NCBI RefSeq assembly: GCF_000807925.1
Contig: NZ_JRVC01000003.1
Location: forward strand, 124,001-188,000
Reading direction: 5' to 3'
From: Novosphingobium subterraneum
Lineage (GTDB): Bacteria; Pseudomonadota; Alphaproteobacteria; Sphingomonadales; Sphingomonadaceae
Length of the DNA stretch: 64,000 bases
Within the stretch, counting starts at the first letter, position 1. The number at the start of each line of letters is the position of its first letter. The notes below the pieces were generated by a model, which did no database searches, was not told the DNA's origin, and was given only the letters and a program-made list of their open reading frames with translations. Made by a program: the position numbers and the translations under genes. Shown piece after piece: positions 1-7,984 of the stretch.

Positions 1-2117
1 TAGACCGGAGCGCCGCCTTCACGCTTTCCAGCAGTCTGGGCGAAGACCGGAACGGTCTGGCCGTTCGAGATCGTCTCGCCCGTGACCACGTTGTTCTTGA
101 TCTTCGACTTCAGGTAAGAGCCAAACAGGTAGAGGCTGAACTGGTCGATCGGCATGAACGAGATCGAGCCATCGATGCCGTACTTGTCCACGCGGCCGAG
201 GTTGCGATAGATCGTCGCGTCGAGATCGACGTCGTAGGCCGAGGCCAGACGGTTGTTGTAGATCGTCCACCAGCCCGAAGCCTGCGCCTGCACCCGGCCC
301 GAACGGACGCGGAAGCCGAGGTCGAAGTTGTGCGAGGTTTCGGGTGCGGGCTTCGCTTCAGCACGATCCGGAGCGTAGAAGAACGACTGGTAGAGGTTGT
401 CCGTACCCGGCACCTGCAGACCCTTCGAGTAGTTGCCGAACACGCTGGCGCTGGCACCGATGCGGTAGGTGAAGCCGGCGGTCGGCAGCGGCTTCGAATA
501 GTTGAAGATGCGCTGCTGCGGACGCTCGAAGGTGGTTGCCGCGTCATACGTGGCGTTGGCCGCATCGGTGCCGAAGCAGGCGACGTTGCCGCTTGCCGAA
601 GTGGCAAAGCAGTAGTTGGTCAGGTTGCGGCGGAAGAACGGCATGCGCACGCCGGCGGTGACCGTCAGATCCTTGAAGTCGCCGCGGTATTCGCCCGAAA
701 CCTGATGCAGGATGGCATAGGACAGGCGGTTGCGCTTCTGCAGGCTCGAACCGTCCTTGGCGAGGATCGGGTTGTCGACCGGGAAGTAATCGGCGCCGAA
801 GCCGTTCTGGGCGAGCAGCCCCGCTTCACCCGTCTGCCGGTGACGGCCGCGATCGTACGAATAGGCAAGGCGGACGGTGTTGTTGTCGTCGATATCGTAA
901 CGCAGCGACGAGATGACGCCGAGGCGCCAGGTCTGGGTCTGGCTGGGGCTGTGGACGCGCACGGTGTCCTTGGTGTCACCGTCGCCGTTGATGTCGACCC
1001 CTGCAAAGTAGTTCGGGTTCGAGCTGGAGCCCTGGATGAAGCCCGAAAGGCCCTGCGGGGTGAGGCCTTCGCTGGCGATCAGCGTGCCGCCGCCGTTGGC
1101 CTTGGTGTACTGGATGCTGGGATCGACGGTCAGCACGAGTCCGTCGGCCAGCGTGAAGCGCGAATTGATGCGGATGTTGCCGGTGTTCGAGGGGTTGTAG
1201 CGATAGTCGAACGCCGAACCGCAGCTGCTAGCCTTATCTTCAACGCCAGCAACCGGTGCAGGAATGATGCAGCGCGCGGTCTGGATGTCACGCTCGGCCT
1301 TGGTGTCGGGGAAGGTGTCGCTGCGCAGGTTGACCGAACCGAAGAAGTTGTTGCGGTTGCGGTTGTAGTGACCGGCGATCGAGATGAAGTCGCCATTGTC
1401 GCCCAGCGGCTGGTAGATGCGGGCGTTGATCTGCTTCTTGTTGATCTCGCCGATGCCGCCGAAGATCGTGTCGTTGGTGGCAGAGCTGGCGGCGATGAAC
1501 GCGCGCAGGCCCGAGGCGTCGAGGTTGCCGGTGTCGATCGAGCCGAACACGCGCATGAAATCAAAGCGCCCGGCCGAACCGACCATGCGCACGCCGAAGT
1601 CTTCGGTCGGCTTGCGGGTGCGGTAGTTCACGGTTGAACCCGAAGCGGCAGCAGTCGGGCTATCGACATCGGTCGAGCCGAGGTTGACGTTCACCTGCTC
1701 GATCAGCTCGGGATCAAGCTGCTGGTTGGAATAGAGCGCGTAGTTGCCGGTGTCGTTCAGCGGCAGGCCGTCGAAGGTCTGCGAGATGCGGGTGCTGTCG
1801 AAGCCACGGATGGTGAGCGTGCCGCCGGCCGAACCGAACGGGTCGTTGTTCTGGAAGCTGACGCCCGGCACGAGGTTGATGATGTCGTTGATCGACTGGC
1901 CGGGAGCCTGGCGGCTGATGATGGCCTGGTCGAGCACCTGCTTGGCGCGGGTCGTGTTCGGCGTTTCGACGCCTGCGACCGACTTGGCTACGGTGCCCGT
2001 GACGATGATCGGCTGTTCGAAGTCGACCGAGCCGGTCGACTGGGCGTGGGCTGCGCCGGCCATTGCGACGCTACCGAGAGCAATGGTCGACGCTGCGACC
2101 AGGAACTTCATCTGCAT
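1..2117 (-). CDS. TonB-dependent outer-membrane receptor, C-terminus cut off by window edge
   Basis: The reading frame is open from the ATG at 2117 to the window edge (about 705 residues seen). It begins with a signal peptide ending near AGAAHAQ, then a TonB-box-like stretch (PIIVTGTVAKS) and a plug domain containing LVPGVSFQNNDPFGS, TIRGFDST and QQLDPELIEQVNVNLG. The remainder is the alternating Arg/aromatic pattern of a beta-barrel. Such receptors import scarce ligands (siderophores, vitamins, glycans) across the outer membrane using TonB energy; the ligand cannot be read from sequence. A second in-frame ATG lies at 2111. The start at 2117 has GGGG about 8-11 nt upstream. The last barrel strands and C-terminal aromatic residue lie outside the window. 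Confidence 0.88.
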   Translation of the reverse strand, partial: MQMKFLVAASTIALGSVAMAGAAHAQSTGSVDFEQPIIVTGTVAKSVAGVETPNTTRAKQVLDQAIISRQAPGQSINDIINLVPGVSFQNNDPFGSAGGTLTIRGFDSTRISQTFDGLPLNDTGNYALYSNQQLDPELIEQVNVNLGSTDVDSPTAAASGSTVNYRTRKPTEDFGVRMVGSAGRFDFMRVFGSIDTGNLDASGLRAFIAASSATNDTIFGGIGEINKKQINARIYQPLGDNGDFISIAGHYNRNRNNFFGSVNLRSDTFPDTKAERDIQTARCIIPAPVAGVEDKASSCGSAFDYRYNPSNTGNIRINSRFTLADGLVLTVDPSIQYTKANGGGTLIASEGLTPQGLSGFIQGSSSNPNYFAGVDINGDGDTKDTVRVHSPSQTQTWRLGVISSLRYDIDDNNTVRLAYSYDRGRHRQTGEAGLLAQNGFGADYFPVDNPILAKDGSSLQKRNRLSYAILHQVSGEYRGDFKDLTVTAGVRMPFFRRNLTNYCFATSASGNVACFGTDAANATYDAATTFERPQQRIFNYSKPLPTAGFTYRIGASASVFGNYSKGLQVPGTDNLYQSFFYAPDRAEAKPAPETSHNFDLGFRVRSGRVQAQASGWWTIYNNRLASAYDVDLDATIYRNLGRVDKYGIDGSISFMPIDQFSLYLFGSYLKSKIKNNVVTGETISNGQTVPVFAQTAGKREGGAPV

Positions 2118-2465
2118 TATCTGACCCCGTTACATGGCGCCGTGTGGCGCGGTTTGTGGCGTGGTTGATTCCCCGCCGTATGCTTAGGCCGGAGCGGGAA
2201 TCACCCGGTGCGCCGAACCTTCGCGAGCGGCCTTAGCGGCCCTTGCGATGGCTCCAAACCGGTCTCAGGTGACACTATAATGACGAGGTTACGACAGTGC
2301 GGCGGCTTTGTTTGCGACTGCGTAAAAAACTGTCGCGAAGGTTGCCTGCGCATATCCAAAGATTGCGCAGATCGCCGGTTTCAAGCTACTTTTCCGAAGA
2401 CGTGGCTATGTTGCAACACATAACAAAAATTGTTGCATCGCAGCGAAGTGCGCCGCCTCAACGGC
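2118..2465. other. Intergenic region upstream of the receptor
   Basis: This 348-nt stretch separates the receptor (start 2117) from the phosphatase (stop 2466), both on the minus strand, so it should carry the receptor promoter and leader. I see one clear hairpin (2167-2202) and a TATAGT-like hexamer on the minus strand (2274-2279) without a convincing -35 partner. The short reading frames here look random. Confidence 0.5.
2167..2202 (-). promoter_or_regulatory. Hairpin in the receptor 5' leader
   Basis: GATTCCC (2167-2173) pairs with GGGAATC (2196-2202), with two further G-C pairs after a one-base bulge. It lies 50 nt before the receptor start codon, so it would be in the untranslated leader of that mRNA. 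No T-run follows. A regulatory role is inference only. Confidence 0.35.
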
Positions 2466-3263
2466 TCAGGCGGCTTCGCGTTCCTGCGGTGCGATGAAAG
2501 CGGTCAACAGCCAGCGGTGATCGCCTTCGCAGCCCAATGCGGTAAGCTTGCCAGAGGCGAAAGCGCCGGTGTCTATGCCGATGCGGTTATGCCTCAGGAC
2601 CGGTTCGTCGGTGATGGTGTGGCCATGCACGACGAGGTGCCCGTGCGGTTCGGCATGATCGAGGAATTCGCGGCGAATCCAGCGCAGATCCGACGGCATC
2701 TGCCGGTCAAGCGGTACGCCAGGGCGAATACCGGCGTGGACGAACAGGTAATCGCCGACGACGATCTGGTCTTCCATCGCCTGCATGAAGGCAACGTGTT
2801 CGGGTGGAACCAGCGCGTTGGCCCGATCGATGATCTCCTCGAGATTGCCCCGGCTGTATTCTTCGCCACGCAGCCCATAGCTGAACAGCGTTTCCCGGCC
2901 ACCGTGGCGCAGGAAATGGCGCATGGTTTCCTCGTCGCGAAGGCTTCCGAGCATCATCTCTTCGTGGTTGCCGGCAAGGATACGCACCTTGCCCGTGGCC
3001 ATGAGCTGCATGGCCCGTTCAATCACGCCGCGGCTGTCCGGGCCACGATCGACCAGATCGCCCAGGAGGATAAGCGTCGTATCGGCAGGCCCACGTGCGG
3101 CGTCGTCGGCGTCGATCCGCGCGAGCAGCTGCTCGAACAGGTCAAGCCGTCCGTGGATGTCGCCAATTGCATAGACGCGCTGCCCGGCAGGCATGGACGC
3201 CTGCGGCGGCAGGGGCTCTTCGACGACAGGAGATGAAAACAGCGAGCGAAGCTTGTTGAACAT
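2466..3263 (-). CDS. Calcineurin-like metallophosphoesterase (Ser/Thr protein phosphatase type)
   Basis: This 265-residue protein has the ordered metal-binding signatures of bacterial PPP-family phosphatases: GDIHGR near residue 34, GDLVDRG near 68 and GNHE near 98, followed by a VHAG motif and a VHGHT motif that supply the later histidine ligands. The family hydrolyses phosphoesters (phosphoprotein, Ap4A or related) with a two-metal centre; PrpA and PrpB are bacterial relatives. No membrane segment is seen, so it is probably cytosolic. It stands alone on the minus strand, separated by 105 nt from the SIMPL gene. Specific substrate unknown. Confidence 0.88.
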   Translation of the reverse strand: MFNKLRSLFSSPVVEEPLPPQASMPAGQRVYAIGDIHGRLDLFEQLLARIDADDAARGPADTTLILLGDLVDRGPDSRGVIERAMQLMATGKVRILAGNHEEMMLGSLRDEETMRHFLRHGGRETLFSYGLRGEEYSRGNLEEIIDRANALVPPEHVAFMQAMEDQIVVGDYLFVHAGIRPGVPLDRQMPSDLRWIRREFLDHAEPHGHLVVHGHTITDEPVLRHNRIGIDTGAFASGKLTALGCEGDHRWLLTAFIAPQEREAA

Positions 3264-3368
3264 GGATCCTCGTTAGCGCGCGATATGGCCCCGGCCTGTG
3301 CATCATGCAACACCTTTGCCATCCGATACGTTGCAGAGGCCCTCCAGGCTTGCCGCAGCCTCGCCCGG

Positions 3369-4127
3369 TCAGCGCAAGTAGAAGTCGATGGTCGTGACCA
3401 CCCGGACCTTCTTGTAGGGCGTGTCCGAGACGCCCCAACCCCCGCCATCGCCATCGCGCGCGGTGATCTCGAAATAGCCTTGGCTCGCGGTCTTGATGCC
3501 GTCGACCGAAGCGCCACTGTCACGCGCGAACTGTTCGGCGGCGGCGCGTGCGTCCTTGGTGGCGGCAGCGACCATCTCCGGCTTGATCGCGTTGAGGCGC
3601 GTGAAGGTATAGGCCATCCCTGAGCCTTCCTCGAGCATCACGCCGCGCCGGACCAGATCGAACTGGCGCTTCACAGCCCGTTGCGCCCGGGCGATGTCGG
3701 TGGTGCGCAAGGTCATGCGCTGGCGGACCGAGAAGCTGACGACACCGTCGCTGGTCATGGTCTGGACGTTGACCCCGGTCGGCTGCAGCGCTTCTGCGGG
3801 AAAGCCGAGCTCGCCGAAGAAGGCCCGGATCGACTGGCTGTCGCGGTCGACGCTGGCCTGTGCGCTGGCAAGGTCGGGCGCGGTGGCGGAATAGGCCAGG
3901 GTCCAAGTGGCAAGGTCGGCGGTCACCTCGCGCTCGGCGAGCCCGCGCACGGTGACAGAGCGATCAGCGACCTTGGCGCGGCGGAAACCATCGCCGATGA
4001 ACCAGCCGCCGGCGACCAGTCCAGCTGCGAGGATCGCCACCGGCAGGAGCGCCATTCCGCCTTGCGGCAGGATGCGCGCGGGCGACCCTTGGGTTTCGAT
4101 CCTGTCGTCGCTATCTTCACCCTGCAT
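3369..4127 (-). CDS. SIMPL domain (DUF541) protein, membrane-anchored
   Basis: 252 residues from an ATG at 4127, chosen because GGGAGG sits 7 nt upstream and because an earlier frame extension reads as non-protein-like sequence overlapping the divergent glyoxalase gene. After a short cytosolic tail there is one membrane segment (roughly residues 25-45, LLPVAILAAGLVAGGWF), then a SIMPL domain beginning SVTVRGLAEREVTADLATWT. SIMPL proteins are periplasmic or surface-exposed and assemble into large oligomers in some species; function is poorly defined. The start lies 79 nt from the glyoxalase start on the other strand, so a shared divergent promoter region is likely. Confidence 0.82.
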   Translation of the reverse strand: MQGEDSDDRIETQGSPARILPQGGMALLPVAILAAGLVAGGWFIGDGFRRAKVADRSVTVRGLAEREVTADLATWTLAYSATAPDLASAQASVDRDSQSIRAFFGELGFPAEALQPTGVNVQTMTSDGVVSFSVRQRMTLRTTDIARAQRAVKRQFDLVRRGVMLEEGSGMAYTFTRLNAIKPEMVAAATKDARAAAEQFARDSGASVDGIKTASQGYFEITARDGDGGGWGVSDTPYKKVRVVTTIDFYLR

Positions 4128-4206
4128 CGCCACCTCCCGGGCTTGTGTGCCTGCGACAAGTTGTGCGATTCTATCGATGAACTGTTTTTGAACGGAATGC
4201 CTAGCC

Positions 4207-4644
4207 GTGACCAAGTTTCTCCATACCATGATCCGCGTGACCGACCCGGACGCGACAATCGCCTTTTTCGAACTGATCGGTCTCAAGGAGACGCGCCGCT
4301 TCTCGAGCGAGCAGGGCCGCTTCACACTGATCTTTCTGGCAGCACCGGGCCAGGAGGGCGTGGCCGAAGTGGAATTGACCTACAACTGGCCGCCCGAGGA
4401 TGGGTCTCCAGCCGAAGTCTATGACGGCGGGCGCAATTTCGGCCACCTCGCCTATCGCGTCGACAATATCTACGAGACCTGCCAGCGCATCATGGACGCA
4501 GGCCACATCGTACATCGCCCCCCGCGCGACGGGCACATGGCTTTCGTGAAGTCGCCCGACGGCATTTCGATCGAACTGCTTCAGGAGGGTCATCTCCCGC
4601 CCCAGGAGCCCTGGGCCAGCATGCCGAATACCGGCACCTGGTAA
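4207..4644 (+). CDS. gloA: Lactoylglutathione lyase (glyoxalase I)
   Basis: 145 residues with the single VOC fold of glyoxalase I, which isomerises the methylglyoxal-glutathione hemithioacetal to S-lactoylglutathione in the cytosol. FLHTMIRVTDPDATIAFF at the N-terminus supplies the first metal-ligand histidine; ELTYNWPPE, HLAYRVDNIYETC and a C-terminal DGISIELLQ supply the Glu, His and Glu expected of the family. GTG at 4207 is preferred because the family starts right before FLHTM; the next ATG (4228) would delete that strand and its histidine. A terminator follows directly. Confidence 0.9.
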   Translation: MTKFLHTMIRVTDPDATIAFFELIGLKETRRFSSEQGRFTLIFLAAPGQEGVAEVELTYNWPPEDGSPAEVYDGGRNFGHLAYRVDNIYETCQRIMDAGHIVHRPPRDGHMAFVKSPDGISIELLQEGHLPPQEPWASMPNTGTW

Positions 4645-4669
4645 GCCCCCCTATCCTGCACCAGCCAAA

Positions 4670-4705
4670 GCGGCGTCCGGTTCGGTCCGGGCGCCGTTTT
4701 CTTTT
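4670..4705 (+). terminator. Rho-independent terminator after gloA
   Basis: GGCGTCCGG, a short loop, and CCGGGCGCC form a GC stem with one internal mismatch, followed by TTTTCTTTT. It sits 25 nt after the gloA stop codon. Confidence 0.8.
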
Positions 4706-5075
4706 ATCGGTCGGTGGTTCCGGCGGGGGTGGATGAAAAGGGTGAGGCACCTGTCCAAAAGGGCGTTGACTCCATGTTGCTGTGCAGCATTATCAATCCC
4801 GGACAGGCGTCATGGAATGGCCAAAAGGCCGCGCCGGTCGAAGGGGTATTGCTGACAAACTGACGTCTGTCGCGCTGACGCGACGGGGCCGGAGACACTG
4901 CTGTCTTCGGCTGGCGGGAAAGCTTTGCCTTTTCATCTGGGCCGTTCGCGCGGCGGCCTGGCCATGTTGCGGTGCAAGGTGGCGAGGATGCGCAACGAGA
5001 TTGGGGATGGATGCACGGGGAGAAGCGAGGGCCGGGCCAGACTTGCCTGGCCGAGCCATACAGGGGGTTGACGAG
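4706..5075 (+). promoter_or_regulatory. Leader and promoter region of the second TonB receptor
   Basis: 370 nt with no convincing gene. A sigma70-like pair is possible: TTGACT (4766-4771), 16-nt spacer, CATTAT (4788-4793). The short palindrome TGCTGTGCAGCA overlaps the spacer and -10. If used, the mRNA leader would be about 275 nt. A frame open to the receptor runs through here, but its translation has no signal peptide and the proper start at 5076 has its own ribosome-binding site. Confidence 0.4.
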
Positions 5076-7751
5076 ATGAAAAAGCAGATCGGGTTCAAAT
5101 CGAAAGCCATGCGGGCGCTGGGCGTTTCAACCATCCTTTCCACGATGGTCCTGCCCGCAATCGCCCATGCCGCCGACGAGCCGCAGGAAGCCGCCGCTCC
5201 CGCTGCCGAACCGCAGGCCGCCGAAGAGCAGGGTCTGGGCGAGATCGTGGTGACGGCGACGCGCACGGCCACTTCGATCCAGAAGGTTCCGATCTCGATG
5301 CAGGCCTTGAGCGCCGACACGCTTGGCCAGCGTCAGGTCAAGGGCCTGACCGATTTTGCCTCGCTGCTCCCCTCGGTCACCTTCGCCGGCATTGGCCCGG
5401 GCCGCAACACCCCCTATTTCCGCGGCATCGTGCCGGCAGGTGGCGGGCGCGAATCGGTCGGCTACTACATCGACGACATTCCGATCACCGGCACCGGCCT
5501 CCCCGACATCATGGCCTATGATTTGGAGCGCATCGAGGCGCTTTCGGGTCCGCAGGGTACGCTCTATGGCGCAGGTTCGCTGGCCGGCACGATCCGCTTC
5601 ATCACCAAGAAGCCGACGACCGACAAGTTCGAGTTCGGCTATGATGCCGAGGTCAACAAGTACGGCAAGGGCGATTTCGGTGGCCAGTACCAGAGCTACA
5701 TCAACGTGCCGATTGCCGACAATCTGGCGATCCGCGCGATGGGCTTCTACCGGCGTGACGGCGGCTACATCGACAACACGCCCAACAACGGCAAGTTCAA
5801 CGATGGCAGCCCCTCGGTCCTGACGCTGGGCGACGACAACCCGAACACCAGCTACACGCTCGACAACTCTTCGATCGCGCAGGACGATTACAACACCATT
5901 GAAGGATACGGCGGGCGCCTGCAGGTGCTGTGGCAACCGTTCGATGGCTGGGACATCATGCCCCAGATCACCGCGCAGCAGCAGATCGCCAACGGGTACT
6001 TCGGTTTCGATCCGCGCGTGGGCGACCTTGAGGTCCACGACTACGACAAGACCAGCCAGAACGACAGGTTCTACCAGGCCGCGCTGAGCATCCACGGCCA
6101 CATTGGTGATTTCGATCTGGTCTCTGCGACCGGTTACTATCAGCGCCAGATCAAGCTGCTGAACGACTACACCTACTACACCGTAACCTATGACGGCTTC
6201 GGTCCGGGCTACGAGAACTACCTCCAGTTCTTCAGCAAGGACGGCTGCACCGGATCGGGCGCAACGCTGAAATGCACCAACCTGATCAACCCGACGCAGT
6301 ATTACAGCGGTCTGCGCAACGAGCGGAAATTCACGCAGGAAATCCGGCTGACCACGCCCAAGTCCTGGCCTTTCGACGTGACGATCGGTGGCTTCCTCCA
6401 CCACCAGACCAACGAGATCAACAATGACTACGGCATCCATGGTCTTGCCGACATCGTCGGCTATACCATGTCCGGTGGCGGCGACAGCAACCCCGCCGGC
6501 TTCGGCATTCCGGTCAGCCAAGGCGGCACGATGGTGCTCGGTTCACCTGCGGTGAAGCGCGATGCCTTCTACCTGAGCGAGCAGACCAACCACTGGAAGG
6601 ACTACGCGGTCTTCGCCGAAGGGCATTACAACATCACCCCCGAACTGAAGCTGACCGGCGGCATCCGCTATTTCTGGACGCGATTTGACGTGACCGGGTT
6701 TGGCGGTGTTGCGGCATCGGCGCAGAATGCACCGTCGATCTTCCTGCCGACCAACTCGGTCGGCTGTCCGCTGCCTCTGCCGGCCGAACGCCTGCAGTGC
6801 CGCAACTTCAATCGTCTCGATCCGCTCAGCGTCGGACGCTATCGCGAGCAGGGCGAGACGCACAAGGTTGCGCTGAACTGGCAGTTCCAGCCGGACAAGA
6901 TGATCTATGCAAACTACTCGACCGGGTTCCGTCCGGGGGGCTTCAACCGACCCTTGCGCATTCGCGCCTCGGGCGGGTTGCCGCAGGTCATCGTGGCTGC
7001 ACCGCCTTTCAAGTCGGAAGAGCTGACCAATTTCGAGCTGGGCTTCAAGGGAACCTGGAACAACATGTTCCGCCTGAACGCAGCGGTCTATCTCGAGAAG
7101 TGGAACAACATCCAGTATTCGGTGGTCGTTGCCGGCGCACAAGGCGCGGGCTACACCGGCAACGCCGGCAAGGCTGAGGTCAAGGGCATCGAGTATGACG
7201 CCGATCTCAAGCTTGGCGCGGTCACGATCTCGACATCTGGCGCGTTCAACGACGGCAAGCTGAAAGGCAATTTCTGCAACTTCATTGCAGACCGGACGGC
7301 GCTTACCATCACGCAGCTGGCGACCTGTGCCGTGGGCACGCCGGTTCCTGGCACCAACGGACAGACTCCTTCGGTTGCCGCAATCGATGGGACCCGCCTG
7401 CCACGTCAGCCGAAGTTCAAGGGCACTACTTCTGTGCGCTATGACGGCGATTGGGGCGACAAGGACTTCTACGTTCAGGGTGCGGCGCTTTACCAGACAG
7501 GGGCGACGCAGGACCTCAACGTCGACCAGAACGCGCTGTACGGAAACACGCCGGGCTTTGTCAGCTTCGACTTCTCGGCCGGGATCAAGACCGAAAGCTG
7601 GACGCTCGACGTGTTCCTCCAGAATGCTTTCGACAAGCGCGGGCAGCTGACCAAGAACACCTTCTGCTCGATCGACTTCTGCTCGGGATCGTCGCGCACC
7701 TTCATCATCAAGCCGCAGTTCTTCGGCATCCGCTGGGGCCAGAAGTACTGA
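5076..7751 (+). CDS. TonB-dependent outer-membrane receptor
   Basis: 891 residues from ATG 5076 (GGGGG about 8 nt upstream). A signal peptide ends near IAHAADEPQ, followed by an Ala/Glu-rich linker, a TonB-box-like GEIVVTATRTAT and a plug with KVPISMQALSADTLGQRQ, SLLPSVTFAGIGPG and YYIDDIPITG. The barrel ends in RTFIIKPQFFGIRWGQKY with a terminal aromatic. It belongs to the large sphingomonad receptor class (iron complexes, plant glycans or aromatic compounds); the ligand is not predictable. It is monocistronic, bounded by a terminator, and points toward the minus-strand amine dehydrogenase operon. A functional link with that operon is only positional. Confidence 0.92.
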   Translation: MKKQIGFKSKAMRALGVSTILSTMVLPAIAHAADEPQEAAAPAAEPQAAEEQGLGEIVVTATRTATSIQKVPISMQALSADTLGQRQVKGLTDFASLLPSVTFAGIGPGRNTPYFRGIVPAGGGRESVGYYIDDIPITGTGLPDIMAYDLERIEALSGPQGTLYGAGSLAGTIRFITKKPTTDKFEFGYDAEVNKYGKGDFGGQYQSYINVPIADNLAIRAMGFYRRDGGYIDNTPNNGKFNDGSPSVLTLGDDNPNTSYTLDNSSIAQDDYNTIEGYGGRLQVLWQPFDGWDIMPQITAQQQIANGYFGFDPRVGDLEVHDYDKTSQNDRFYQAALSIHGHIGDFDLVSATGYYQRQIKLLNDYTYYTVTYDGFGPGYENYLQFFSKDGCTGSGATLKCTNLINPTQYYSGLRNERKFTQEIRLTTPKSWPFDVTIGGFLHHQTNEINNDYGIHGLADIVGYTMSGGGDSNPAGFGIPVSQGGTMVLGSPAVKRDAFYLSEQTNHWKDYAVFAEGHYNITPELKLTGGIRYFWTRFDVTGFGGVAASAQNAPSIFLPTNSVGCPLPLPAERLQCRNFNRLDPLSVGRYREQGETHKVALNWQFQPDKMIYANYSTGFRPGGFNRPLRIRASGGLPQVIVAAPPFKSEELTNFELGFKGTWNNMFRLNAAVYLEKWNNIQYSVVVAGAQGAGYTGNAGKAEVKGIEYDADLKLGAVTISTSGAFNDGKLKGNFCNFIADRTALTITQLATCAVGTPVPGTNGQTPSVAAIDGTRLPRQPKFKGTTSVRYDGDWGDKDFYVQGAALYQTGATQDLNVDQNALYGNTPGFVSFDFSAGIKTESWTLDVFLQNAFDKRGQLTKNTFCSIDFCSGSSRTFIIKPQFFGIRWGQKY

Positions 7752-7787
7752 GGTTTCAAAGACTTTACCCTGCGTAAGGAACCTGAG

Positions 7788-7817
7788 GCCCCCGCGGGAA
7801 ACCGTGGGGGCTTTTTT
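7788..7817 (+). terminator. Rho-independent terminator after the TonB receptor
   Basis: A perfect ten-pair stem (one G-T wobble), GCCCCCGCGG / CCGTGGGGGC with a GAAA loop, is followed by six T residues. Confidence 0.92.
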
Positions 7818-7872
7818 GGGGTGGTGGGATATGGCGTGGGAGCGATGGATGAGGTGTGCGTCGCTGGCGTCA

Positions 7873-7953
7873 TGGACCCCGGCCTGCGCCGGGGTGACGA
7901 TCCCTTTGACTCGTTGAGACAATTGCCGTCACACCGGCGAAGGCCGGGGTCCA
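7873..7953. repeat. Inverted pair of REP-like dispersed palindromes
   Basis: A 26-nt unit at 7873-7898 (TGGACCCCGGCC, short loop, GCCGGGGTGAC) recurs in inverted orientation at 7928-7953 with 24 of 26 positions identical and 29 nt between copies. Each copy is itself an imperfect hairpin. Units of this kind are scattered through sphingomonad and related genomes between convergent genes, as here between the receptor and the minus-strand operon end. Confidence 0.75.
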
Positions 7954-7984
7954 TTGCCTCGCTGCATTCGCAACGGTTGGACTA

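Noticed and set aside
330..1637. A 435-codon plus-strand open frame opposite the first TonB receptor
   Set aside because: Antisense shadow of a receptor with signal peptide and plug motifs; its translation has no recognisable domain. Similar long shadows lie opposite the second receptor (5127-6521 and 6543-7922).
4782..5075. N-terminal extension of the second TonB receptor
   Set aside because: The extension is not a signal peptide and lies upstream of an ATG with a good ribosome-binding site and a proper signal sequence.
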